Shown in pieces: positions 35,666-43,680 of a DNA stretch of 64,000 nucleotides; position 1 is the stretch's first letter, and the number at the start of each line of letters is the position of its first letter. Made by a program: the position numbers and the translations under genes. This stretch comes from Bradyrhizobium macuxiense. GTDB lineage: Bacteria > Pseudomonadota > Alphaproteobacteria > Rhizobiales > Xanthobacteraceae. The stretch is from assembly GCF_007993935.1 (NCBI RefSeq), contig NZ_VITY01000013.1:185473-249472 (forward strand). The letters are read 5' to 3'. The notes under the pieces are model-generated. The model was given only the letters and a program-made list of their open reading frames with translations, ran no database searches and had not been told where the DNA came from.

Positions 35666-35863
35666 CTATTTCTTCGCCTTGGCCATGCAGGCCTGCAGCT
35701 CAGCGTGACGCTGGCCGTTGTCCATCGAGCCCTCGGGATGCCGGCCGTAAGAAGCCGCGCAGCATTTCGCGGAGTAGCCGAATTGCTGGGTGCACTGCTG
35801 AGGAAAGGCGAAGGAGGCGGAAGAAGAGGTGAGCAAAAGAGCGGCGACAAAAATGGTTCGCAT
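35666..35863 (-). CDS. Very small exported Cys-containing protein
   Basis: A 65-residue product with a signal peptide ending at SFA-FP. The mature 45 residues contain four Cys (QQCTQQFGYSAKCCAASYG and QACMAKAKK), enough for two disulfides. No family recognised. It lies within the putative element between the two direct repeats. Confidence 0.6.
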   Translation of the reverse strand: MRTIFVAALLLTSSSASFAFPQQCTQQFGYSAKCCAASYGRHPEGSMDNGQRHAELQACMAKAKK

Positions 35864-35999
35864 GATGAACTACCAGGCGGCGTGATTGCCGTTACAATGG
35901 GTGAACGAAGGGCCACCCGATGAGGGGGCGCTGAGCGGGGTGTTGAAGCAGTGCCCGATGCCGACAATAAGGACGGGCGCCGCTCAGGAAGCACTTGAG

Positions 36000-36215
36000 T
36001 TATCGCTTCTCAGCCTGACCGTGATTGGTTCCGCTGACCGGCCCGATGTAGATGCCGGATTTCATGCATCGCTTCCAAGCACCGGCACATTGCGCTTCCG
36101 TCGCCCCCTTGGCCAGACAGATGCCCCTGTAGTCCGAGCAGGACCTGGCTTCAGCCTGGCTCGTGACAATGGCACCGATCGCAAGGGCAAAGACGGCACA
36201 AAACAAAAATCTCAT
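36000..36215 (-). CDS. Very small exported Cys-containing protein
   Basis: A 71-residue product with a signal peptide ending at QAEA-RS and AAGGAAG as ribosome-binding site. The mature part has four Cys (SCSDYRGICLAKG, AQCAGAWKRC), spaced as in small disulfide-bonded periplasmic proteins. Related in style, not in sequence, to the 35666-35863 product. Function unknown. Confidence 0.6.
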   Translation of the reverse strand: MRFLFCAVFALAIGAIVTSQAEARSCSDYRGICLAKGATEAQCAGAWKRCMKSGIYIGPVSGTNHGQAEKR

Positions 36216-36360
36216 AATAGCTTCCTTTGGTTAAACAGTCGCCCCATAGCAACCTCTGCGAGAATTGACTAGAGGCCGATGCGTGAACGTCAGAAAAAAT
36301 TTGGAATAGACGTGTTGGGGCTGCCCGAGATTCTGAAGAAGAAGCTGCGCTAGGTGGAAA

Positions 36361-36379
36361 TTCTCAGCGCCCTCCCTTT
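36361..36379. repeat. 19-bp direct repeat, right copy (putative attachment core)
   Basis: Identical to 34671-34689, but here the left arm of the hairpin (AGGGAGGG) is absent, as expected for the displaced 3' remnant of an interrupted gene. A T-rich CTTTT follows. Confidence 0.8.
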
Positions 36380-36500
36380 CTTTTGTCGCAATTCCGGCAC
36401 CGAGCGACACCCTGTATCCGATTTCGGGATTGTGCACTTGCACAGGGGTGTGAAAGCCGCCTATCTCTGATTCACAGCCGCTTTCGAGGTCGCCGACCCC

Positions 36501-37298
36501 TTGGACTCCCATCCCGAATCCCCGCTCGCGCCGCCGCCGGAGGCGCCGCGCGAGCCGATCCTGACCTTGCCGCCGGCGCTCACCGCCTACATCCTCCTGA
36601 TCGCGGTGATCCATCTGCGGGTGCTGTTGCCGCCGGAGATCGAGAACTGGACCATCGACGTCTTCGGCTTCATCCCGAAGCGCTACGATACGACGCTGCT
36701 CGACATCACCTTCCCGGGCGGCGAGGGCGCCAAGGTCTGGACCTTCGTCACCTATTCGCTGCTGCACGCCAACCTCACCCATATCGGCTTCAACGTGCTG
36801 TGGCTGTTGCCGTTCGGCAGCGCGCTGGCGCGGCGCTTCGGCGCCGTGCGCTTCTTCGTCTTCATGGCGGTGACGGCGGCCGCCGGTGCGCTCGCGCATC
36901 TGTTGACCCATGAGCATGCGATTGCGCCCATGATCGGCGCATCGGCCTCGGTGTCGGGGACGATGGCGGCGGCGATCCGCTTCGCCTTCGTGAAGGGCAG
37001 CTTCCTGTCGTTCAGCCGCGGCGATGCCGAGGCGGCCGCCAAGGTGCCCGCACTGTCGCTGTGGAAGGCGCTGCGCAACGGACGGGTGCTCGCCTTCCTG
37101 GCGATCTGGTTCGGCGTCAATATCCTGTTCGGCGCCACCTCGCTGTCGCTCGGCGGTGAGGAGGCGAGTGTCGCCTGGCAGGCGCATATCGGCGGCTTCC
37201 TCGCCGGGCTGTTGCTGTTCTCGCTGTTCGATCCGATCCCGCGCGCGCGAGACGATGCTGCAGATGCGTCGCCGGTGGACCAGTCCGGCCGCGTCTGA
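36501..37298 (+). CDS. Rhomboid family intramembrane serine protease
   Basis: A 265-residue protein with six hydrophobic segments. The catalytic Ser lies in GASASVSG near residue 148 and the His in WQAHIGGFLAG near 229; HANLTHIGFNVLWL carries the oxyanion-region His and Asn. The usual GxSG reads G-A-S-A, with Gly replaced by Ala after the Ser. Rhomboids cut membrane-spanning substrates within the bilayer. The start appears to be TTG 36501 with GAGG upstream. It lies just outside the right direct repeat and was probably next to the candidate RNA gene before integration. Confidence 0.88.
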   Translation: MDSHPESPLAPPPEAPREPILTLPPALTAYILLIAVIHLRVLLPPEIENWTIDVFGFIPKRYDTTLLDITFPGGEGAKVWTFVTYSLLHANLTHIGFNVLWLLPFGSALARRFGAVRFFVFMAVTAAAGALAHLLTHEHAIAPMIGASASVSGTMAAAIRFAFVKGSFLSFSRGDAEAAAKVPALSLWKALRNGRVLAFLAIWFGVNILFGATSLSLGGEEASVAWQAHIGGFLAGLLLFSLFDPIPRARDDAADASPVDQSGRV

Positions 37299-37486
37299 TC
37301 GCCGCTTGCGGCTCGGTTCGAATTCCTCCATCATCTTTGCGACACAGAACAAAGCGGGCCGCCCAATCGAGCCCAGCTACCGACCGCGCCCCGGAACCGA
37401 AATCGGCGCGGAACTGTTGATTGAAGACTCTGGCGAACAGGCGCGGCCCGCTCAAGCGGGGCGCGAACGGATTCAGGGAGACGACA

Positions 37487-37915
37487 ATGACGGTACGTTC
37501 CATTCTCGATGCAAAGGGCCATCAGGTCATGAGCGTCGCGCCCGGCGCGAAGCTCTCGGCTGCGGTCAAGCTGCTCGGCGAGCGCAAGATCGGCGCCGTG
37601 CTGGTGATGGAGCAGGGCCGGATGGACGGTATCCTGTCGGAGCGCGACATCGTGCGCGTGCTTTCAGAGCGCGGCGCGGGCGTGCTGGACGAGCCGGTGA
37701 GTGCGGTCATGACCAAGAAGGTCGTGAGCTGCCGGCAGTCGGATACGGTCAGCGGCATCATGGAGATGATGACAACAGGCAAATTCCGCCATCTGCCTGT
37801 CGTCGAGGACGGCAAGGTGGTCGGGCTGATCTCGATCGGCGACATCGTCAAGAGCCGCGTGCAGGAATATGAGCGCGAGCAGGAAGCGCTGCGCGACTAC
37901 ATCAAGACCGCCTGA
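37487..37915 (+). CDS. CBS-domain pair protein
   Basis: A 142-residue protein made of two CBS modules: GAVLVMEQGRMDGILSERDIV in the first and FRHLPVVEDGKVVGLISIGD in the second. GGGAG lies 6 bases before the ATG. CBS pairs bind adenosyl ligands such as AMP, ATP or NAD and often act as free-standing energy sensors. No partner gene is fused. Convergent with the patatin gene, only 3 bases between stops. Confidence 0.92.
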   Translation: MTVRSILDAKGHQVMSVAPGAKLSAAVKLLGERKIGAVLVMEQGRMDGILSERDIVRVLSERGAGVLDEPVSAVMTKKVVSCRQSDTVSGIMEMMTTGKFRHLPVVEDGKVVGLISIGDIVKSRVQEYEREQEALRDYIKTA

Positions 37916-37918
37916 GCG

Positions 37919-39034
37919 CTATTTGCCGGTCGTGCCGGCGCCGCTTGACGGCGGCACCAGGATTTCGATGGCCTCCTCGATCGCGCCGATGGCGCGCTCG
38001 GCCGCGCGGATGCCGTGTGCGATCAGGTCGTCGGCGCGGTGGAAGTCGAACCAGCCGATCTGGCCGACCCGCGGCGAGATCAGCATGTCCGGCGGATCGC
38101 CGGCGAGGCGCGCACGGGTGATGCGGTCCTGCATGATGTTGAAGGCGTCGACCATGACGCTCGAGATGCCGGGCCGGCTGGCGCTGCCGAAAAACTCCCG
38201 CTTCACGGTGCGTTCGGCGGAGAAGAAGCGGCCAAAACGGCGCTTCGGCGGTTCCGGTTCGATCTCGGCGTCGGCGGTCACCGCGACCGTCACCTCGGGT
38301 GCGGGTGCCGTGGCGCCGTGATTATAGATCGTGGTCGAGTGCGCGAACACGTCGCTGGACAGGTTCGCCGCAATGACGATCTCGGCGCCGAGGGCGCGGG
38401 CGGCCGAAACCGGCACCGGATTGACCAGCGCGCCGTCGACCAGCCAGCGGTCGCCGATCAGCACCGGCGCGAAGATCCCGGGTAGGGCGTAGGAGGCGCG
38501 CATGGCGTCGACCACGCGGCCTTGGGTTATCCAGATCTCGTGCCCGGTGCGGACTTCGGTCGCGACGCTGGCGAACTTGACCGCGAGGTCCTCGATGTTG
38601 GACTGCCCCAGCGCCGCCTCGATCTCGGCGGCGAGCTTGGTGCCGCCGATCAGGCCCGAGCCGTTGAGGCGGATGTCGAGGTAGCCGAGCACGCTGCGCG
38701 GCTGCAGGCTGCGGGCCCATTGCTCCAGCGTGTCGATATGGCCGGCCGCATAGGCGCCGCCGACCACCGAGCCGATCGAGGTGCCGACGACGACGTTGGG
38801 GACAATGCCATGGGCAAGCAGGGTCTTGATGATGCCGATATGGGCAAAGCCGCGCGCGGCACCGCCGCCGAGCGCAAGCCCGATCACGGGCCGGCGAACC
38901 GTTCCCAGTCCGACCTTGTCGGGGCCGTCGGAGCTCTTGTGGCCGCGGCCCATCCAGCTATCCAACACGACAATCTCCTGCCAGCGCGAGACTAGGCTGC
39001 GCGACACAACTGCGCCAGCGTCGTCCGTCTTCAT
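37919..39034 (-). CDS. Patatin-like phospholipase, RssA type
   Basis: A 371-residue protein with the complete patatin dyad: oxyanion loop GLALGGGAARGFAHIG near residue 52, nucleophile elbow GTSIGS near 84, and the catalytic Asp in DGALVNPVPV near 200. It hydrolyses acyl lipids. A charged insertion (PEPPKRRFGRFFSAERTV) separates the core from a C-terminal helical part. No signal peptide. Independent of the cNMP-patatin at 941-2887, which is a different subfamily. Confidence 0.9.
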   Translation of the reverse strand: MKTDDAGAVVSRSLVSRWQEIVVLDSWMGRGHKSSDGPDKVGLGTVRRPVIGLALGGGAARGFAHIGIIKTLLAHGIVPNVVVGTSIGSVVGGAYAAGHIDTLEQWARSLQPRSVLGYLDIRLNGSGLIGGTKLAAEIEAALGQSNIEDLAVKFASVATEVRTGHEIWITQGRVVDAMRASYALPGIFAPVLIGDRWLVDGALVNPVPVSAARALGAEIVIAANLSSDVFAHSTTIYNHGATAPAPEVTVAVTADAEIEPEPPKRRFGRFFSAERTVKREFFGSASRPGISSVMVDAFNIMQDRITRARLAGDPPDMLISPRVGQIGWFDFHRADDLIAHGIRAAERAIGAIEEAIEILVPPSSGAGTTGK

Positions 39035-39225
39035 GGTTATTCCCTACAGGCACGATTCATGCCCGGGTGTGGACCGCGGTAGGGAGGGAATGTGACTGGA
39101 CCGCGACGATAGGGCTAACATCAGCTTGATCGAGCGGTTCCAAATGGGGGGACAGCCCCGCCAGGACTGTGACGAAGCTTCGACGAAGGCTTGAATTTGC
39201 CGCGTTTTCGTTGAAAAGCATTGAC

Positions 39226-40296
39226 ATGACTACGAGGGGCAACGGCATCGGCGGATGCGGGCGGGGCGTGCGGCTCCTTCCGCTATTGACGCTTGCGGCA
39301 TTTTTGCTGGCCCTGATCCCCGGTTCCGTCTCGGCGCAGTTCTTCAGCGACCGGCCGCCGCCGATCCCGCCGGCCTCGGTGCCGGACGTGCCGTCCGGCC
39401 CGGCGCTCAATCTGGCGCCACCGTCCGGATCCGGTTCAGGGCCCGTTCTGCCCGGCCCGCTGACCCAGCCGACCATCGTCCAGCCCTCGATTGCGACCGT
39501 GCCTCCGGTCACGCCGCCGGCCGGTTCGCCGACCGCGGGGCAGGCGGTGCTGTCGCTGACGGCGCGGTACGGCAAGGACCTGCCGGTCATCAATGCCGGG
39601 CTGGTGTGGCGGGTGTTCGCCGACAAGCCGGATGACAACGGCACCTACAAGCTGATCCGCGAGGAGCGCGGGGCGACGCCCAACGTGGTGCTGCCGCCCG
39701 GCAACTATGTCGTCCATGTCGCGCTCGGCCTCGTCAGCGCAGTGCGCGCCGTCAGCCTGAAGTCGGAGACCGACCGCGAGTCGTTCGTGCTGCCGGCCGG
39801 GGGCCTGCGGATCGAGGGCCGGGTCGGCTCGAGCAAGATCCCGGCCAACCAGATTTCGTTCGCGATCTACAAGGGCAGCCAGTTCGACGGCTCGGACCGC
39901 GGACCTCTGGTGCCCAACGTGTCCGCCGGCGACGTCGCGCTGCTGCCGGAGGGGACCTACTACATCGTCTCCAACTATGGCGACGCCAATTCGGTGGTGC
40001 GCTCCGACATTCGCGTCGCGGCGGGCAAGCTGACCGACGTCACCGTCACCCATCGCGCGGCCGTCATCACCCTCAAGCTGGTCAGCGAGAAGGGCGGCGA
40101 GGCGCTCGCCAACACCGCGTGGTCGGTGATCACGCCGGGCGGCGACGTGATCAAGGAATCGATCGGCGCGTTCCCGCGCGTCGTGCTCTCCGAAGGCGAG
40201 TATCGTGCGATCGCCAAGAACGAGGGCAAGGTGTTCGAGCGTCCGTTCAACGTCGTCAACGGCGTCGATGGCGAAGTCGAGGTCGTGGCGCGCTGA
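39226..40296 (+). CDS. Exported beta-rich protein of unknown function
   Basis: About 356 residues from ATG 39226; a GTG at 39169 would add 19 residues. A signal peptide (LLPLLTLAAFLLALIPGSVSA) precedes a Pro-rich linker, then three similar beta modules, each with a GxY or GEYR-type strand: LPPGNYVVHVALG, LPEGTYYIVSNYG and LSEGEYRAIAKNEG. The module spacing suggests repeated immunoglobulin-like or carboxypeptidase-regulatory-like domains. Probably periplasmic. Function unknown; I recall similar proteins across Bradyrhizobiaceae. Confidence 0.72.
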   Translation: MTTRGNGIGGCGRGVRLLPLLTLAAFLLALIPGSVSAQFFSDRPPPIPPASVPDVPSGPALNLAPPSGSGSGPVLPGPLTQPTIVQPSIATVPPVTPPAGSPTAGQAVLSLTARYGKDLPVINAGLVWRVFADKPDDNGTYKLIREERGATPNVVLPPGNYVVHVALGLVSAVRAVSLKSETDRESFVLPAGGLRIEGRVGSSKIPANQISFAIYKGSQFDGSDRGPLVPNVSAGDVALLPEGTYYIVSNYGDANSVVRSDIRVAAGKLTDVTVTHRAAVITLKLVSEKGGEALANTAWSVITPGGDVIKESIGAFPRVVLSEGEYRAIAKNEGKVFERPFNVVNGVDGEVEVVAR

Positions 40297-40460
40297 CGCC
40301 CGACCGAATTGCATTTCATGCAACTGTCATAGTCTCTAACGCGAACTAACCATCGCGCGAATTTGTGCTGTCATAATCGCTGGCGGCGCCGCGCGGCATT
40401 GCCATTTTTACATGACGTTAAGCCGCGGCATGACTTGGATGCCACGGGGATTTTTGCTTG

Positions 40461-40507
40461 GGCATGATCCTTTCGGAAAACCGCTTCGCATTTTTCCGGA
40501 TCATGCC
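40461..40507. repeat. Palindromic repeat GCATGATC/GATCATGC, copy 2
   Basis: Outer arms GGCATGATCC (40461-40470) and GGATCATGCC (40498-40507), with an inner CGGAAAA/TTTTCCG pair. It ends 26 bases before the GGDEF-EAL start, so any hairpin would form in the leader of that mRNA. Confidence 0.8.
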
Positions 40508-40533
40508 TGGCGTTTGCGTCAACGGGGCGTGCC

Positions 40534-43017
40534 ATGGTCATGGCCAACAAGAAATCAGCAAAGACATCGGCCAAGTTCACTTCCGAGATGTTCGCCGACG
40601 TTCCGGTTCTGCAGCGCAAGTGGCAGGCGGCGGTTCGTCCCGGTGAAAGGCTGCCGCACTATGAAGATGTGATGCTCGGCAGCCTCGGCCGGCTCGCGGA
40701 TCATATCGTGCTGTTGCGCGACGTCGATGGCGTGCTGTGCGCTTCGCATACCGGCCGCTATGTGCAGACCTGGCTGAATGACGAGCGCTGGGACATTCCG
40801 CTCAGCGCGCTGCCGCCGGACTGCGCGACTGCGTTGACCGAAGCCGCCGCGAACGCGCGCGAGAACTGCCGGCCTTATCTGGCGTCGGCGCATTGCGTGC
40901 GCGATGGTCTGGTGCGGACCTTCGACGTGCTGGCGCTGCCGACGCGGTCGCGCTGGGGCGGCATCCTGGTCGGCGTCTACGTCAACGAGCGCAACGCGCA
41001 GTACAATCTGCTCGATACGATTTTCTCGGCCGCCGATGAGGGCGTGCTGTCGCTCGCCGCGATCCGCGATGCGCGGGGCGAGGCGGCCGATTTCCAGATC
41101 GTTCATCTCAACCAGGGCGCGGCCAAACTCCTGATGCAGCCCGCGACCGAATTGCTGTGGCGCCGGCTCAGCGCCGGCGGCAATCCGCTCGCGGCGCCAC
41201 CGGTGATGAACCGCCTGCGTGGGTTCATCGGAAGCGGTCCCGGCGGCCAGTTCGAGATCGACAGCGGCGATCGCTGCCTGCGGCTCGGCGTCACGGCGTT
41301 CGGCGACATGCTGTCGCTGACCGTCTCCGACGTCACCGCGCTGAAGCAGCGCGAGGTGTCGTTCCGCCTGCTGTTCGAGAACAACCCGATGCCGATGTGG
41401 GTGTTCGACGCCGTCACGATGGAATTCCTCAGCGTCAACGACGCGGCCGTTCAGCACTACGGGTATAGCCGCGATCAATTCCTGGGCATGACGCTGCGCG
41501 AGATCTGGCCGGAGGACGAGTGGGGCGTGCACAGCGCCGCGTTGCGCGACATCGGCGACGTCTATCAATCGAGCCGCGATTGGCGCCACATCAGGGCCGA
41601 CGGCACCGAGATCCATGTGCTGACCTTCGGGCGCAGGGTGACGTTCGAGGGCCGCGACGGTTACCTGGTCGCGGTGGTCGACATCACCGAACGGCGTGCC
41701 GCCGAGGCGCGGATCGCGCACATGGCGCACCATGACGGTCTCACCAACCTGCCGAACCGGGACTTCTATCAGGAGCGCCTGCGCGAGGCGCTGGAGCGCA
41801 GCCGAAGCGGCAACAAGCGCGTCGCGGTGATGTGCGTCGACCTCGACCTGTTCAAGAACGTCAACGACTCCTTCGGGCATCCGATGGGCGACCGGCTGCT
41901 CAAGCTGGTGGCGGAGCGGCTGCGCGAGGTGGTCCGCGATGACAATGTGGCGGCCCGGCTCGGCGGCGACGAGTTCGCGATCGTGCTTGCCGCCGATGTC
42001 TCGCCGAACGAGGCGAGCGCGTTCGCCGAGCGGCTGATCGATGCCCTGAGCGCGCCCTACACGATCGACGGGCTCGAAGTCGTGGTCGGTGCCAGCGTCG
42101 GCATCGCATTGTCGCCAGGCGACGGCACCACGTCGGAAGAACTGATGCGCAATGCCGACATGGCGCTGTACCGCGCCAAGTCCGAGGGCGGCGGCGTGCA
42201 TCATTTCTTCGAACCGGAGATGGATCAGCAGGCGCAAAAGCGCCGCGACATGGAGCGCGATCTGCGCGCGGCCTTCACGAACGGCGAGTTCGAGCTGCAC
42301 TACCAGCCGCTGGTCGATATCGCGGCCGACCGCATCTCGGGTTTCGAGTCGCTGCTGCGCTGGCGGCACCCGCAGAAGGGCATGGTGTCGCCCGCGGAGT
42401 TCATCCCGGTGGCGGAAGACATCGGCCTGATCGTCGCGCTCGGCGAATGGGTGCTGCGTGAAGCCTGCGCCGAGGCGATGAAGTGGCCGGCCGACGTCAA
42501 GGTCGCGGTCAATCTGTCGCCGGTGCAGTTCCGCAGCCGCAATCTGGTGCAGGCCGTGATCTCGGCGCTGGCGCATTCGGGCCTGCCGGCGCGCCGGCTC
42601 GAGCTCGAGATCACCGAGTCGGTGTTCCTCGCCGAGACCGAAGCCAACCTTGCTATCCTGCATCAGCTGCGCGAACTCGGCGTCAGCATCTCGATGGACG
42701 ATTTCGGCACCGGCTATTCCAGCCTGAGCTATCTGCGCAGCTTCCCGTTCGACAAGATCAAGATCGACCGCTCATTCGTGAAGGATCTGGCGCGGCGCTC
42801 CGACTGCCTTGCGATTGTGCGCGCGATCTCCGGCCTCGGCCGCAGCCTCAAGATCACCACGACCGCGGAAGGGGTCGAGACCACAGACCAGCTCGACTGG
42901 CTGCGCGCCGAAGGCTGCAACGAGGTGCAGGGGTTCCTGTTCAGTGCCGCGAAGCCGGGGAGTGAGATCGCGGCCTTGCTGAGCAAGTTTGCAGAGCGCG
43001 CCTCGAAGGCGGCGTAA
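40534..43017 (+). CDS. PAS-GGDEF-EAL cyclic-di-GMP turnover protein
   Basis: An 827-residue protein. Residues 1-270 hold a PAS-like region of unknown ligand; a second PAS lies near 277-395 (LFENNPMPMWVFDAVTMEFL). The GGDEF domain has an intact LGGDEF near 476, so it can make c-di-GMP. The EAL motif reads ESLLRW near 602 instead of EALLRW, but every catalytic residue is in place: NLSPVQF, ITESVF, DDFGTGYS, KIDRSF, AEGVET and EVQGFLF. Both activities are therefore plausible. It is cytoplasmic, without membrane segments. Confidence 0.92.
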   Translation: MVMANKKSAKTSAKFTSEMFADVPVLQRKWQAAVRPGERLPHYEDVMLGSLGRLADHIVLLRDVDGVLCASHTGRYVQTWLNDERWDIPLSALPPDCATALTEAAANARENCRPYLASAHCVRDGLVRTFDVLALPTRSRWGGILVGVYVNERNAQYNLLDTIFSAADEGVLSLAAIRDARGEAADFQIVHLNQGAAKLLMQPATELLWRRLSAGGNPLAAPPVMNRLRGFIGSGPGGQFEIDSGDRCLRLGVTAFGDMLSLTVSDVTALKQREVSFRLLFENNPMPMWVFDAVTMEFLSVNDAAVQHYGYSRDQFLGMTLREIWPEDEWGVHSAALRDIGDVYQSSRDWRHIRADGTEIHVLTFGRRVTFEGRDGYLVAVVDITERRAAEARIAHMAHHDGLTNLPNRDFYQERLREALERSRSGNKRVAVMCVDLDLFKNVNDSFGHPMGDRLLKLVAERLREVVRDDNVAARLGGDEFAIVLAADVSPNEASAFAERLIDALSAPYTIDGLEVVVGASVGIALSPGDGTTSEELMRNADMALYRAKSEGGGVHHFFEPEMDQQAQKRRDMERDLRAAFTNGEFELHYQPLVDIAADRISGFESLLRWRHPQKGMVSPAEFIPVAEDIGLIVALGEWVLREACAEAMKWPADVKVAVNLSPVQFRSRNLVQAVISALAHSGLPARRLELEITESVFLAETEANLAILHQLRELGVSISMDDFGTGYSSLSYLRSFPFDKIKIDRSFVKDLARRSDCLAIVRAISGLGRSLKITTTAEGVETTDQLDWLRAEGCNEVQGFLFSAAKPGSEIAALLSKFAERASKAA

Positions 43018-43032
43018 GATCGCGCATCCCGT

Positions 43033-43596
43033 TCAGAACCGCGTCACGATATCCGTCAGCGCCGGGCGCGGGCGATCCTCGCTCGGCCTGGTCGGCGTTC
43101 CGATATGAATGAGGCCGGCGAGCTTCTCGTCCGGCTTGAGGCCGAGACCGTCGAGCACGTCGCGGTCGAAGGCGAACCATCCGGTCAGCCAGCAGGCGCC
43201 GTAGCCGAGCGCGGTCGCCGCGGTGACGATGTTCATCGCGCTCGCGCCGGCCGACAATTCCTGCTCCCACGGCGGCACCTTCGGGTGCGGCTTGGTGAAG
43301 GAGACCACGCCGATCACCAGCGGTGCGTCGGTCAGGCGCTTCTTCTCGACCTCGATATCGGCGGCCGGCGCGCCGGGGTTCTTGCGGGCAAAGACCTTTG
43401 CGATCACGTCACCGGCGCGCGAGCGGGCATCGCCCTCGAACACGATGAAGCGCCAGGGCGCCAGCTTGCCGTGGTCGGGCACGCGCGCACCGATAGTCAG
43501 GATGGTCTCGAGCTCGGCCGCGGACGGGCCCGGGCCGGTCATCTCGCGCGGTTTCATCGAGCGGCGTGTCTTCAGGAGTTCAATGGCATCGGGCAC
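43033..43596 (-). CDS. Nitroreductase family protein
   Basis: A 187-residue flavoprotein. The FMN-binding N terminus is LLKTRRSMKPREM, followed by GARVPDHGKLAPWRF and the GWFAFDRD segment. It resembles the YdjA-like minimal nitroreductases. GTG 43596 is preferred: AAGGA lies 7 bases upstream, and the longer TTG frame (43629) crosses a hairpin. It reduces nitro or quinone compounds with NAD(P)H; natural substrate unknown. Confidence 0.86.
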   Translation of the reverse strand: MPDAIELLKTRRSMKPREMTGPGPSAAELETILTIGARVPDHGKLAPWRFIVFEGDARSRAGDVIAKVFARKNPGAPAADIEVEKKRLTDAPLVIGVVSFTKPHPKVPPWEQELSAGASAMNIVTAATALGYGACWLTGWFAFDRDVLDGLGLKPDEKLAGLIHIGTPTRPSEDRPRPALTDIVTRF

Positions 43597-43617
43597 GGAA
43601 ATGTCCTTCAAGTGGAG

Positions 43618-43642
43618 TCGTGCCCCCAAGATGGGGGCACGA
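43618..43642. terminator. Perfect 10-bp hairpin downstream of thrS
   Basis: Arms TCGTGCCCCC (43618-43627) and GGGGGCACGA (43633-43642) with a 5-base loop. It lies between the thrS stop and the nitroreductase start on the same strand, so it may end the thrS transcript or attenuate read-through; no T-run is present. Confidence 0.55.
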
Positions 43643-43680
43643 CCAAGCCTGCGAAAGCCAGTTTAGACCGATTGTGAAGA

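Noticed and set aside
36279..36353. 24-codon frame (MRERQKKFG... ending ILKKKLR) next to the right direct repeat
   Set aside because: It has an AGAGG upstream and a plausible amphipathic composition, but it is too short to separate from chance without conservation data.
39169..39225. Longer start (GTG 39169) for the exported beta-rich protein
   Set aside because: It would place a charged 19-residue segment before the signal peptide; the ATG at 39226 gives a normal signal, although its ribosome-binding site is weak.
40534..43017. Degenerate EAL domain
   Set aside because: Although the motif reads ESL, the catalytic Glu and all other metal and base residues are present, so inactivity is not supported.
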